The notes under the pieces are model-generated. The model was not told the origin of the DNA. It saw only the letters and a program-made list of their open reading frames with translations, and made no database searches. From an uncultured Eubacteriales bacterium (lineage in GTDB: Bacteria; Bacillota; Clostridia; Oscillospirales; Oscillospiraceae), in contig UQZJ01000002.1 of the NCBI GenBank assembly GCA_900545495.1, positions 1-64,000 of the forward strand: DNA of 64,000 bases. Reading direction: 5' to 3'. The translations under genes were made by a program, and so were the position numbers. Of the stretch, positions 8,446 through 17,067 are shown in pieces. How positions within the stretch are numbered: the first letter of the stretch is position 1; the number at the start of each line of letters is the position of its first letter.

Positions 8446-9182
8446 TGTACGCCCTCCTTTCTCTCCAGCACGGGGCAGCCGCCCAGCGTATCCGCCAGAA
8501 TGAGGGGGAATACCTCCTCGGTGCTGCCGCGGTGGGCGATCTGTCCGTTGGCGATGACCATGATCTCATCGGCCAGACGGATGATGCGCTCCTGATGGGA
8601 GATGATGATCATGGTGGCGTGCCCCTCCTGATGGATCTGCTCAAAGGTCTCGGTGAGCCGTGCGAAGCTCCACAGGTCGATGCCCGCCTCCGGCTCGTCG
8701 AAGATCATCAGGTCGCTCTGCCGCGCCAGAATGGTGGCGATCTCGATGCGCTTGACCTCGCCGCCGGACAGGGACACGTCCACCTCGCGGTCCAGATAGT
8801 CGTTGGCGCACAGACCCACCTTGGTCAGGTAGGCGCAGCACTTGTCCTTGCTGAGCTGCTCCTTCCCCGCCGCCAGCAGCAGCAGGTCGTGGACGGTGAT
8901 GCCCTTGAACCGGGGCGGCTGCTGGAAGCCGTAGCTGATGCCCCGGCGGGCGCGCTCGGTGATGGACAGCTCCGTCACATCCTCGCCGTTATAGAGGACG
9001 CGGCCGGAGGTGGGCCGCACCAGACCCATGATGATCTTGGCCAGCGTGGTCTTACCGCCGCCGTTGGGGCCGGTGAACACCACCAGCTTATGGTCGGGAA
9101 TGGTGACGGACACGTTTTTCAGAATGTCCTGCTCCCCTTCGGGAGTGGATACGCGGTAACAGATATTTTGCAGTTCCAGCAT
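8442..9182 (-). CDS. SmsC/SufC-type Fe-S assembly ABC ATPase
   Basis: 246 residues with all ABC ATPase motifs: Walker A GPNGGGKT (38-45), a Q-loop with YGFQQPP, signature SLSGGE, Walker B LMIFDEPEAGID and the H-loop in IISHQE. The Y-G-F-Q-x-P Q-loop and EPEAGIDL Walker B region are typical of SufC. The protein powers conformational change in the SufBD-like scaffold during cluster assembly. The start is supported by GAGAGGAG upstream. It leads a two-gene operon with smsB; a minus-strand TATACT about 35 nt upstream may be the -10 box, without a clear -35. Confidence 0.9.
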   Translation of the reverse strand: MLELQNICYRVSTPEGEQDILKNVSVTIPDHKLVVFTGPNGGGKTTLAKIIMGLVRPTSGRVLYNGEDVTELSITERARRGISYGFQQPPRFKGITVHDLLLLAAGKEQLSKDKCCAYLTKVGLCANDYLDREVDVSLSGGEVKRIEIATILARQSDLMIFDEPEAGIDLWSFARLTETFEQIHQEGHATMIIISHQERIIRLADEIMVIANGQIAHRGSTEEVFPLILADTLGGCPVLERKEGVQ

Positions 9183-9415
9183 GGATAGCTCTCCTCTCTC
9201 TGAGGTAGTATCTGAAGTATACCAGAGGCGCCGCCAAGGTGATGTGATATATGCAACAGTCCTCTGGAAAAGCGTAGGTGCTTTACAACTGTGTCAGTGT
9301 AACAGATTTTCAGAAGAAAAGCAATCTTTTCCTGTATGTTTCGGTATAGCTGGCGCAGACAGGCGCTTTGCCTCTCCCTCCCGCATAGTATGCCGTGAGA
9401 AGGAGGCGTTCAAAC

Positions 9416-9973
9416 ATGGAACAGGAGCTGCGTTTACCCTATGACCGAAAGCTGTCGGAGGCCGTCTGGCGGCGTGTGCTGCCGGAGCTGTCGCCCTTTG
9501 ATCCGCTGTCCGAGCCGGACGAGACCGCCTGCTGCATGGCTGCCCCGCCGGAGGACGGCCTTGCCCGGCTGCGGCGCTTGATCGACGAGGAGGTGTCCAT
9601 GGCACGCGCCTATCGGTGCCATGCCCGCAGCGCGCCACCCGCCGCCCGCCGGGTGCTGCTGCGTATGGCGGAGGAGGAGTTCTCCCACGGCCGGACGCTG
9701 CTGGCTGCCCACTACCTGATGACAGGCAAGTGCTACCAGCCCCCTGCCGCCGCGGGGCAGGAGCCGCCCCTGCCCTGGTGCCAGCTGCTGCGGGAGCTGT
9801 ACCACGAGGAGACCTGCGGCGGCGCGGCCTACGCACAGGCGGCGGAGGACACGGAGGACGTATGTCTGCGGGAGCTTTTTCAGCGCCTGAGCCGGGCGGA
9901 ATACGGCCACGCCGCCATGCTGCTGCACCTGCTGGAAAACTGCTTGACATCGGGGAATAACCTGCTAAAATAG
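9416..9973 (+). CDS. Ferritin-like / rubrerythrin-like protein
   Basis: 185 residues from ATG 9416, with AAGGAGG 9 nt upstream. The body is a four-helix bundle with two di-iron type helix pairs: DEEVSMARAYRCHAR with AEEEFSHGRTL, then YHEETCGGAAYAQAA with RAEYGHAAML. The E...ExxH spacing is that of rubrerythrin/ferritin-like domains. The C-terminal rubredoxin domain of classical rubrerythrin is absent, so the partner electron carrier is unknown. The probable role is peroxide or iron handling in an anaerobe. It sits between SmsCB (divergent) and an HD-domain gene. Confidence 0.75.
   Translation: MEQELRLPYDRKLSEAVWRRVLPELSPFDPLSEPDETACCMAAPPEDGLARLRRLIDEEVSMARAYRCHARSAPPAARRVLLRMAEEEFSHGRTLLAAHYLMTGKCYQPPAAAGQEPPLPWCQLLRELYHEETCGGAAYAQAAEDTEDVCLRELFQRLSRAEYGHAAMLLHLLENCLTSGNNLLK
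9944..9971 (+). promoter_or_regulatory. Promoter of the HD-domain gene
   Basis: TTGACA (9944-9949) and TAAAAT (9966-9971) with a 16-nt spacer overlap the 3' end of the ferritin-like gene. Confidence 0.7.
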
Positions 9974-10008
9974 GGGGCAATTCAAATGCACGAAGGAGGT
10001 CTGCGAAG

Positions 10009-10596
10009 ATGAAGGAGTGCATTTCCCGTGAAGCGGCGCTGGCCGCCCTGAAGACGTATAACAAGGAGCCGTTCCATATTCTCCACGCCCTGACGGTGGA
10101 GGGCGTCATGCGCTGGTACGCCAATGAGCTGGGCTATGGGGAGGACGCGGATTTCTGGGCCACGGTGGGCCTGCTCCACGACATCGACTTTGAGATGTGG
10201 CCGGAGCAGCACTGCCTCAAGGCGCCGGAGCTGCTGGAAAAGGCAGGGTGCAGCGACGAGTTCATCCACGCCGTCTGCTCCCACGGCTACGGCCTCGTGT
10301 GCGACGTGGAGCCCACCCACCAGATGGAGAAGGTGCTGTTTGCCGCCGACGAGCTGACCGGACTCATCGGCGCCGCCGCCCGTATGCGCCCCAGCAAGAG
10401 CGTGATGGACATGGAGGTCAGCAGTCTGAAGAAGAAATACAAGGACAAGAAGTTTGCCGCCGGCTGCTCCCGCGATGTCATCCAGACCGGCGCGGAGCGT
10501 CTGGGCTGGACGCTGGAGGAGCTGATGGAGAAGACCATCCTCGCCATGCGGAGCTGCGAGGCGCAGGTCAACGAGGAGCTGGCGTCCATCACCTGA
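10009..10596 (+). CDS. HD-domain phosphohydrolase
   Basis: 195 residues, with AAGGAGG before the ATG. The HD metal site is visible in order: FHILHALTVEGV (first His), GLLHDIDFE (the HD pair), VCSHGYG (His) and FAADELTGLI (Asp). This is the arrangement of small HDIG-type hydrolases acting on nucleotides or other phosphates. The substrate cannot be read from the sequence. It has its own promoter and terminator, so it is monocistronic. Confidence 0.85.
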   Translation: MKECISREAALAALKTYNKEPFHILHALTVEGVMRWYANELGYGEDADFWATVGLLHDIDFEMWPEQHCLKAPELLEKAGCSDEFIHAVCSHGYGLVCDVEPTHQMEKVLFAADELTGLIGAAARMRPSKSVMDMEVSSLKKKYKDKKFAAGCSRDVIQTGAERLGWTLEELMEKTILAMRSCEAQVNEELASIT

Positions 10597-10612
10597 GCCG
10601 CCCCATATACGG

Positions 10613-10651
10613 AAAAGAACACCCTGCATGAATACGCAGGGTGTTCTTTTT
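10613..10651. terminator. Bidirectional intrinsic terminator (HD gene / fakA)
   Basis: Arms 10613-10627 and 10636-10650 (GAACACCCTGC / GCAGGGTGTTC) with flanking A and T runs, between convergent genes. Confidence 0.88.
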
Positions 10652-10675
10652 GTCGAATTATACTATTTGTTGTCG

Positions 10676-12343
10676 TTATTCGATGGCCACGATGTAGTAG
10701 TACACCGGCTGTCCACCGGGCAGCGCACTGACCTCCGCATCGGGACACGCCGTCTGGAACAGCTGCGCGGCGCGGTCGGCGTCCTCGTCGGACACGCCCT
10801 CACCGGCATAGACGGTGATGAACTCGGCGCTCTTCTCCACTGCCAGCTGGGCCAGACGCTCCAGCAGCACATCGAGGCTGCGGTCGGTACCCAGCAGCTT
10901 GCCGTCGCACAACGCCAGATAGTCCCCCTCGTTGATGGCAAAGCCGTCGAAGTCGGAGTTCCGCGCCGCGTAGGTGATCTGCGCCGTGGTGACATTGGCC
11001 GCGGCGTCGGTCATGGCCTGCAAGATATTCTGCGGATCCGGCTCCTCCGTGTCCACGCACATCATGGCGGAGATGCCCTGCGGTACGGTGGCGGTGGGGA
11101 CAACGATGACCTCCTTCTCCGTCAGACCCACGCACTGCTGGGCTGCCATGATGATGTTCTTGTTGTTGGGCAGCACGAACACCACCTCGCTGGGGGTCTG
11201 GTCGATCTCCCGCAGGATGGCCTCGGTGGAGGGGTTCATGGTCTGGCCGCCGGATACGATACGGTCCACGCCCAGATCGCGGAACACGGCGGCAAGGCCG
11301 TCCCCGGCGCAGACCGCCAGAAAGCCATACCGCTTCTCCGGCGCGGCCACGGCGCAGGCGCCGTTCTCCAGCTCCTTCTCGATGGCGTCCAGATCGTCGG
11401 TGGACTGGGCCTTCCGGCCCGCCGCCAGATCTGCCGCCTGGGTGCGCATATTCTCGATCTTCGCCAGCTCCAGCGTGCCGTACTTCTGGGCCTCGTTCAG
11501 GGCGTCGCCCGGCGTGTCGGTGTGGACATGGACCTTGAAGGACTCGTCATCCTCGCCGATGACCAGACTGTCACCGATGCTGCCCAGATAGGCGCGCAGG
11601 CCGTCCAGCGGACGATCCGTGGTCTTGCGGACAGTAAACACAGTGTCGAAGGCGAAGGTGATGTCCTCGTCGCCGATGGCGGCAAAGTCCGCCTTCTCCT
11701 CGGTCTGCTCCTCCACCTCCGGGATCTCCTCGCCCCGCAGGGCGCGGAGCATACCCTCCAGAATGATGAGGTAGCCCTTGCCGCCGGCATCTACCACACC
11801 GGCCTTTTTCAGCACCGGGTTCATCTCGATGGTCTCCGCCAGCGTGGCGTAGCCGGTCTTGATGGCCTCCTCCAGCACGTACTCGGCGGAGTTCTGCTCC
11901 CCCGCCGCCTCCAGCGCACGCTGGGCGGCCAGACGGGACACGGTGAGCACCGTACCCTCCGCAGGCTTCATCACCGCGCCGTAGGCGGTAGCGACGCCCT
12001 CCTGCATGGCGGCGGCCAGCTGTGTGCCGTCCGCCTCCGCCGTACCCTTGAGCACCTTGCTCATGCCCCGGAACAGCAGGGACAAAATGACGCCGGAGTT
12101 GCCGCGGGCGCCCCGCAGCAGGCCGGAGGCAGTGACCTTGGCGGCCTCGTCCACCGTGGCGGGCTGGCACTTGCGCAGCTCGTTCACCGCCGTCTGGATG
12201 GTCAGGCACATATTGGTGCCGGTGTCGCCGTCCGGCACCGGGAACACGTTGAGATCGTTGATGGTCTGTTTCTGCTGGGCAATGCACGCGGCGCCGAAGG
12301 CGACCATCTGCTTGAAGGCGCCGCCGCTGATCCTATCTGTCAT
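10676..12343 (-). CDS. fakA: Fatty acid kinase FakA (DAK2 domain, YloV family)
   Basis: 555 residues from ATG 12343, chosen because AAGGAG lies 10 nt upstream; an in-frame codon at 12373 would overlap the preceding gene. The N-terminal DAK2 nucleotide-binding domain shows NVFPVPDGDTGTNM and ARGNSGVILS motifs. The middle and C-terminal domains (VHVHTDTPGDAL, then IVSGGQTMNPST and VLPNNKNI) are those of FakA/YloV. FakA phosphorylates fatty acids held by DegV-type FakB proteins. It follows an Asp23/YloU gene, the conserved yloU-yloV order in Firmicutes, and a FakB-type partner lies at 6612-7460. Confidence 0.93.
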   Translation of the reverse strand: MTDRISGGAFKQMVAFGAACIAQQKQTINDLNVFPVPDGDTGTNMCLTIQTAVNELRKCQPATVDEAAKVTASGLLRGARGNSGVILSLLFRGMSKVLKGTAEADGTQLAAAMQEGVATAYGAVMKPAEGTVLTVSRLAAQRALEAAGEQNSAEYVLEEAIKTGYATLAETIEMNPVLKKAGVVDAGGKGYLIILEGMLRALRGEEIPEVEEQTEEKADFAAIGDEDITFAFDTVFTVRKTTDRPLDGLRAYLGSIGDSLVIGEDDESFKVHVHTDTPGDALNEAQKYGTLELAKIENMRTQAADLAAGRKAQSTDDLDAIEKELENGACAVAAPEKRYGFLAVCAGDGLAAVFRDLGVDRIVSGGQTMNPSTEAILREIDQTPSEVVFVLPNNKNIIMAAQQCVGLTEKEVIVVPTATVPQGISAMMCVDTEEPDPQNILQAMTDAAANVTTAQITYAARNSDFDGFAINEGDYLALCDGKLLGTDRSLDVLLERLAQLAVEKSAEFITVYAGEGVSDEDADRAAQLFQTACPDAEVSALPGGQPVYYYIVAIE

Positions 12344-12369
12344 GTCGTATTTTCTCCTTCTTAGCGATG

Positions 12370-12720
12370 TCACACCGTGACGGAATCCACGCAGACGTTC
12401 ACCGTCTTAACGGTGACGCCGGTGTTGAGATTGACCACATATTTGACCTCGCTCATAATGGAACGGCAGACAGTGGCGATATTGACGCCGTTTTCCACGA
12501 TGATATGCAGCTCGATGGAAACGGTACCGTCGTCGTTGTAGGTGACCTTGACGCCCTTGCTCATGGCCTCCGGACGCAGCAGGTGGACAAGACCGTCCGT
12601 CACGCTGCGCTGTGCCATGCCCTTGACGCCGAAGCAGTTGGTGGCGGCCGCGCCGGTGATCGTGGTGAACACCGCGTCGCTGATGGTGATCTCACCGTAC
12701 TCAGTGGGAACTTTTATCAT
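12370..12720 (-). CDS. Asp23/Gls24 family envelope stress protein (YloU-like)
   Basis: 116 residues. It begins VPTEYGEITISDAVFTTIT and contains the family's EIHIIVENGVNI-like central strand and VKYVVNLNTGVTVKTVNV, followed by a C-terminal VCVDSVTV. Asp23-family proteins are abundant membrane-associated proteins linked to envelope stress. Pairing with fakA is conserved in Firmicutes and suggests a lipid-linked function. The RBS is GAAAGGAAG. The A/T-rich leader upstream holds possible -10 sequences but no pairing I would assign. Confidence 0.9.
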   Translation of the reverse strand: MIKVPTEYGEITISDAVFTTITGAAATNCFGVKGMAQRSVTDGLVHLLRPEAMSKGVKVTYNDDGTVSIELHIIVENGVNIATVCRSIMSEVKYVVNLNTGVTVKTVNVCVDSVTV

Positions 12721-12842
12721 AGCTGACTTCCTTTCTTCGGAAATAGTAACAAATTGAATATAGGCGCAATTTAATACCGTATATTATATACTACTTTTCC
12801 CCGGAGTACAAGAGAAATTTCCCCGCACCCTGCCGCAGCGCC

Positions 12843-12880
12843 GGAAAAAGCGGAGAGCGGCAGGTCATGCCGCTCTCCGC
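12843..12880 (-). terminator. Intrinsic terminator of htrA
   Basis: A perfect 13-bp stem (12850-12862 with 12868-12880) is followed on the minus strand by TTTTT. Confidence 0.85.
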
Positions 12881-12902
12881 CTCCCTTATTTTCGCTTCCG
12901 AG

Positions 12903-14279
12903 TCAACCGCGGTTGCCGAAGAAGTAGTTGTAGAAATCCTGCCAGTTATCCCAGTTTCCGGGCATCTGGCCGTTGCCGCCGTTGCCGCCGTTATTGCCGC
13001 TGCTCTGGGTGTTGTCCTCCTCGGAGCCGGTGTTCTGGGGCTGGGCGTCAAAGGTCAGCTCCACCTCGATATACTGCCCGCCGCGGTAGACGGTGAGGGT
13101 CACGGTGTCACCGGCGCGGTAGCCCTTCATGGCGGCGGACAGATCCTGCCGGGAGGTCAGGGTCTTATCGCCCATCTTGGTGATGACGTCGCCCAGACGC
13201 AGACCCGCCTTTTCACCGGCGCCGCCCTCCACCACGGAGTAGACGAACACGCCCTCCGTGACGTCGATATTGAACTGTGCCGCCATCTGCTCATTCATGG
13301 TACCGGCGGTGATGGCCATGTAGGCCTTATCCGTCACGGCGCCGTTTTCCATAATGTCGGTGATGATGCTGCGCACGTCACTGATGGGGATGGCGAAGCC
13401 CAGACCCTCCACAGTGGTGCTGGAATAGCTGGAGTACTTGGCGGACACGATGCCCACCACCTCGCCGTACAGGTTGACCAGAGGGCCGCCGGAGTTGCCG
13501 GGGTTGATGGAGCAGTCCACCTGGATCATGTTGAAGGGGGTGCCGTCCACGTTGATGGCGCGGTCACAGCTGGACACGATGCCCTGACTCATGGAGAACG
13601 TCAGCTCGCCCAGCGGGTTGCCGATGGCCAGCACGGTGTCGCCCACGTTGACGTCGGCGCTCTCGCCCAGCGTCACAGGCTGCAAGCCGGAGGCGTTGAT
13701 CTTCAGCACCGCCACATCGTAGTCGCTGTCGCCGCCGATGACGGTGGCATCATAGGTGTCGCCGTTATACAGTGTCACCTGTACGGAGCTGGCACCGCTG
13801 ACCACATGGTAGTTGGTGACCACATAGCCGTCCTCGGTGATGATGAAGCCGCTGCCGGAGGAGGCGGGCTGGGTCTGCTGGCCGAAGATGTTGGTGCTGG
13901 TGGCGGAGCAGTTGATGGACACGGCGCTGTTCACCACGGAGGCGTACACCGTCGCCGGATCCATCTTCGTCTGGCCGTCCACCTTCTTCACCTGCACCGT
14001 CACCGGCTGGCGGTCGCTCTGCTGGATGGTGGTCTTGCCGCTGCCGCTGCCGGCGATGGCCGCGCCGCCCCAGCCCGCCAGACCGCCTGCCACGGCACAG
14101 GCCAGGATCAGCGCCGTCACCTTTACGGCGGCGCGGTGGAAGAAGCCCTGCTTCTTCGGCTGCACCGGCGGCTGTACCGGCACCCGGTTGGGATCGGGGG
14201 CGTAGTCGTCGTGGGGCAGCTGATCCCGGTTGGTATAGCGGTACTGGTCGCTGTTTCTGAAATCGTCGTTGTAGTACAT
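12903..14279 (-). CDS. HtrA/DegP-like membrane-anchored serine protease with PDZ domain
   Basis: 458 residues from ATG 14279, with AAAGGAGG 8 nt upstream; a start eight codons earlier would overlap that RBS. A cytoplasmic proline-rich N-terminus precedes one membrane helix at about 51-77. The trypsin-like domain has the triad His158 (TNYHVV), Asp188 (SDYDVAVL) and Ser263 (NPGNSGGPL). A PDZ domain follows (GLRLGDVITKMGDKTL), then an asparagine/glycine-rich tail. HtrA proteases degrade misfolded exported proteins. A 22-nt-spaced inverted repeat at 14357-14400 between it and the divergent gene is a candidate operator. Confidence 0.93.
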   Translation of the reverse strand: MYYNDDFRNSDQYRYTNRDQLPHDDYAPDPNRVPVQPPVQPKKQGFFHRAAVKVTALILACAVAGGLAGWGGAAIAGSGSGKTTIQQSDRQPVTVQVKKVDGQTKMDPATVYASVVNSAVSINCSATSTNIFGQQTQPASSGSGFIITEDGYVVTNYHVVSGASSVQVTLYNGDTYDATVIGGDSDYDVAVLKINASGLQPVTLGESADVNVGDTVLAIGNPLGELTFSMSQGIVSSCDRAINVDGTPFNMIQVDCSINPGNSGGPLVNLYGEVVGIVSAKYSSYSSTTVEGLGFAIPISDVRSIITDIMENGAVTDKAYMAITAGTMNEQMAAQFNIDVTEGVFVYSVVEGGAGEKAGLRLGDVITKMGDKTLTSRQDLSAAMKGYRAGDTVTLTVYRGGQYIEVELTFDAQPQNTGSEEDNTQSSGNNGGNGGNGQMPGNWDNWQDFYNYFFGNRG

Positions 14280-14356
14280 AAAGAATGCCTCCTTTTTCGG
14301 CAAGTTCTGTGTTTTGGCTTGTAGCGGTGGGCAAATCGTGGTATGATACCGCCGCC

Positions 14357-14400
14357 GGAAACTGTTTTCTTTTCTATGTCTATTAGGATAAACAGTTTCC
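14357..14400. promoter_or_regulatory. Inverted repeat in the divergent htrA / oxidoreductase promoter region
   Basis: GGAAACTGTTT (14357-14367) and AAACAGTTTCC (14390-14400) are perfect 11-bp arms 22 nt apart. This is a candidate regulator site or a weak hairpin. Confidence 0.5.
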
Positions 14401-14460
14401 TTAATCCAAGCTTTAAGTTTTCGCTGGAAATTTTAACTTTTTGAAAACGAGGTGAACGCC

Positions 14461-16047
14461 ATGCTGCGGATCGACCAGCTGCGGCTGCTGCCGGATGAAT
14501 CGGAAGATGTGCTGCTGCACAAGTGCGCCCGGCTGCTGCGGGTAGAGCTGTCGGCGCTGACAGACCTGACGGTGCTGCGCCGCGCCATCGACGCACGGGA
14601 GAGCCTGACCTTCGTGTACACCGTGGCGGTCTCCGCCCCGCAGGAGGCCGCGCTGCTGCGCCGCTGCCGGGATAAGCGCGTCACCGCCTACACGCCGGAA
14701 CAGTACGCGCTCCCCGCCCCCGTCTCCCCACCGGAGGTGCGCCCCATCGTAGTAGGCGCAGGGCCTGCCGGACTGTTTGCCGCGCTGGTGCTGGCAAAAT
14801 GCGGCGCACGCCCCATCCTGCTGGAGCGGGGACAGTGCGTGGAGCAGCGGCAGCGGGACATACAGCGCTTCTGGGCCACCGGTCAGCTGGATACGGAGAG
14901 CAACGTCCAGTTCGGTGAGGGCGGCGCCGGGGCGTTTTCCGACGGTAAGCTGAACACCGGCACCCGCGACCTGCGCCACCGCTTCATCATGGAGGAGCTG
15001 GTGTCCTGCGGCGCGCCGGAGAGTATCCTCGCCGACGCGCTGCCCCATGTGGGTACCGACAAGCTCCACATCGCCCTGCAAGCCCTGCGGCGGCAGCTGT
15101 TGGCGCTGGGCGCGGACATCCGCTTCGGCGCACGGCTGGAGGGGCTGACGGTGCAGGACGATGCCCTCACCGCCGTCACCGTCCGGCAGGGGGAGCAGCT
15201 TTACACCCTCCCCGCCCGGCAGGTCGTGCTGGCGCTGGGTCACAGCGCCCGGGATACCTTTGAGATGCTGTACGACGCGGGTCTTGCCATGGAGCAGAAG
15301 CCCTTCGCCATGGGGGTGCGCATCGAGCACCGGCAGTCGGCGGTGGACGCCGCCCGCTACCGGAGGCTGGCGGGTCACCCCTCCCTGCCCCCCGCCACCT
15401 ATAAGCTGTCCTGCCACCTGCCCAACGGACGCAGCGCCTTTTCCTTCTGTGTCTGTCCCGGCGGACAGGTGGTGGCCGCCGCGTCGGAAGCGCGGCGCGT
15501 GGTCACCAACGGCATGAGCGAGTACGCCCGCGACCGGGAGAACATCAACGGTGCGCTGCTGGTAAACGCCACCCCCGCCGACTTCCCGGACAAGCACCCT
15601 CTTGCGGGCATCCGGCTCCAGCGGCAGCTGGAGGACGCCGCCTTCGCCTTGGGCGGCGGCGACTACCGCGCCCCCTGCCAGCGGGTGGAGGATTTCCTGG
15701 CGGGCCGCCCCTCCACGGGGCCGGGGAATGTACAGCCCAGCTATCTGCCCGCCGTCACCTACACCGACCTGCACCGCTGTCTGCCGCCCTTTATCAGTGA
15801 GACGCTGGCGCTGGCGCTGCCGGAGCTGGGGCGGAAGCTCCGGGGCTACGACGACCCCGATGCCCTGCTCACCGGTGTGGAGACCCGCTCGTCCTCCCCG
15901 GTGCGGCTGGTACGGGATGAACACTATGAGGCCAATATCCGCGGCGTGTACCCCTGCGGCGAGGGCGCCGGCTATGCCGGCGGTATCCTGTCCGCCGCCG
16001 CTGACGGGATACGCTGCGCGGAAAAAATACTGGAGGTATACAGATGA
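14461..16047 (+). CDS. FAD-dependent oxidoreductase (COG2509-like)
   Basis: 528 residues. ATG 14461 is preferred over GTG 14452 because GAGGTG lies 6 nt before it. A small N-terminal ferredoxin-like domain is followed by the dinucleotide-binding motif VVGAGPAGLFAA around residue 98. Further family motifs are VQFGEGGAGAFSDGKL, LALGHSARDTFEML, SFCVCPGGQVVAA and the C-terminal GEGAGYAGGILSAAADG. This family of uncharacterised FAD dehydrogenases is widespread in Firmicutes; the physiological substrate is unknown. It overlaps the next gene by ATGA, so the two are translationally coupled. Confidence 0.88.
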   Translation: MLRIDQLRLLPDESEDVLLHKCARLLRVELSALTDLTVLRRAIDARESLTFVYTVAVSAPQEAALLRRCRDKRVTAYTPEQYALPAPVSPPEVRPIVVGAGPAGLFAALVLAKCGARPILLERGQCVEQRQRDIQRFWATGQLDTESNVQFGEGGAGAFSDGKLNTGTRDLRHRFIMEELVSCGAPESILADALPHVGTDKLHIALQALRRQLLALGADIRFGARLEGLTVQDDALTAVTVRQGEQLYTLPARQVVLALGHSARDTFEMLYDAGLAMEQKPFAMGVRIEHRQSAVDAARYRRLAGHPSLPPATYKLSCHLPNGRSAFSFCVCPGGQVVAAASEARRVVTNGMSEYARDRENINGALLVNATPADFPDKHPLAGIRLQRQLEDAAFALGGGDYRAPCQRVEDFLAGRPSTGPGNVQPSYLPAVTYTDLHRCLPPFISETLALALPELGRKLRGYDDPDALLTGVETRSSSPVRLVRDEHYEANIRGVYPCGEGAGYAGGILSAAADGIRCAEKILEVYR

Positions 16048-17009
16048 AGAAAATTGCTGTTCTCGCAGATTATTTGGAGCCGTCTCACCACGCGCTCATC
16101 GACAGCACCGCCGCACGCTGCGGCTTTGCGGTGGACTACTACCCCGACTGCCGTGTGCCGGCGGAGTTGGCCGGCACCTACGAGGTGGTGCACGGGATGC
16201 CCAAGCCCGGCGACCTGAAGGCCTTCACCGGCATGAAGTGGTTCTGCGGCAGCTTTGCCGGCGTGGATGCCTATCTGGACGACGCCCTGTACCCCTCGCC
16301 GGAGGTGATGCTGAGCAACTCCTCCGGCACCTACGGCGTCACCATCGCCGAGCATCTCATCATGGTCACACTGATGCTGCTGCGCCATGCCCCCGCCTAT
16401 CTGCACCATGCCGATGCCCACCGCTGGGGGCCGGTGATGCCCATGCGCTCCATCATCGGCAGCACCATCACGGTGCTGGGTACCGGCGACATCGGCACGG
16501 AGTTCGCCCGCCGCGCCAAGGCCATGGGCGCCAAGGCGATCCGGGGCGTCCGCCGCACCAAAAAGGCCGCCGACCCCGCCTTTGACGGGGTGTTCACCCA
16601 CGAGGAGCTGGACAGTCTGCTGCCGGATACCGATATTCTGGTGATGGCGCTGCCCTCCACGGCGGACACCGTGGGCATCCTGTCCCGCGACCGCATCGCC
16701 CTGCTGCCGGAAACCGCGTATGTAATCAACGTAGGCCGCGGCACCGCCATTGACCAGCCCGCGCTGGTGGAGGCGCTGAACGCCGGAAAGCTGGCAGGCG
16801 CGGCGCTGGATGTGTTTGAAAAGGAGCCCATCCCCGCAGGCGACCCGGTGTGGGACGCCAAGAACCTGCTTATCACACCCCACATCTCCGGTCAGATGAG
16901 CCTGGGCTACACCCGCGACAAAAATGTAGCCCTGTTCTGCGAGGATCTGGAGAACTATGCCGCCGGCCGCCCGCTGAAGCGGTATGTGGACCGCAAGATC
17001 GGCTATTGA
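16044..17009 (+). CDS. D-2-hydroxyacid dehydrogenase
   Basis: 321 residues. It has a Rossmann NAD motif GTGDIGTEFARRAKAMGAK at about 148-166 and the catalytic region with NVGRGTAID (Arg), a downstream Glu in EKEPIPAGDPVWD and the catalytic His in ITPHISG. This is the two-domain 2-hydroxyacid dehydrogenase family, which reduces 2-oxo acids. The N-terminal FAGVDAYLDD segment and overall length resemble the YbiV/GhrA-like branch, and the substrate is unassigned. It shares a transcript with the upstream FAD oxidoreductase. A bidirectional terminator follows. Confidence 0.9.
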   Translation: MKKIAVLADYLEPSHHALIDSTAARCGFAVDYYPDCRVPAELAGTYEVVHGMPKPGDLKAFTGMKWFCGSFAGVDAYLDDALYPSPEVMLSNSSGTYGVTIAEHLIMVTLMLLRHAPAYLHHADAHRWGPVMPMRSIIGSTITVLGTGDIGTEFARRAKAMGAKAIRGVRRTKKAADPAFDGVFTHEELDSLLPDTDILVMALPSTADTVGILSRDRIALLPETAYVINVGRGTAIDQPALVEALNAGKLAGAALDVFEKEPIPAGDPVWDAKNLLITPHISGQMSLGYTRDKNVALFCEDLENYAAGRPLKRYVDRKIGY

Positions 17010-17024
17010 GCCGCCCTGCAATGG

Positions 17025-17063
17025 AAAAAGAGAGACGTTCCTCCCGGAACGCCTCTCTTTTTT
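17025..17063. terminator. Bidirectional intrinsic terminator
   Basis: Arms 17025-17041 and 17046-17063 (AGAGAG...GTTCC / GGAAC...CTCTCT, one mismatch) with A and T runs, between convergent genes. Confidence 0.88.
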
Positions 17064-17067
17064 CATC

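Noticed and set aside
10628..12364. Long open frame of about 578 codons on the plus strand opposite fakA
   Set aside because: It is antisense to a clearly recognisable FakA, is His/Gly/Leu-rich and of low complexity, and has no RBS. High-GC codon bias opens such frames.
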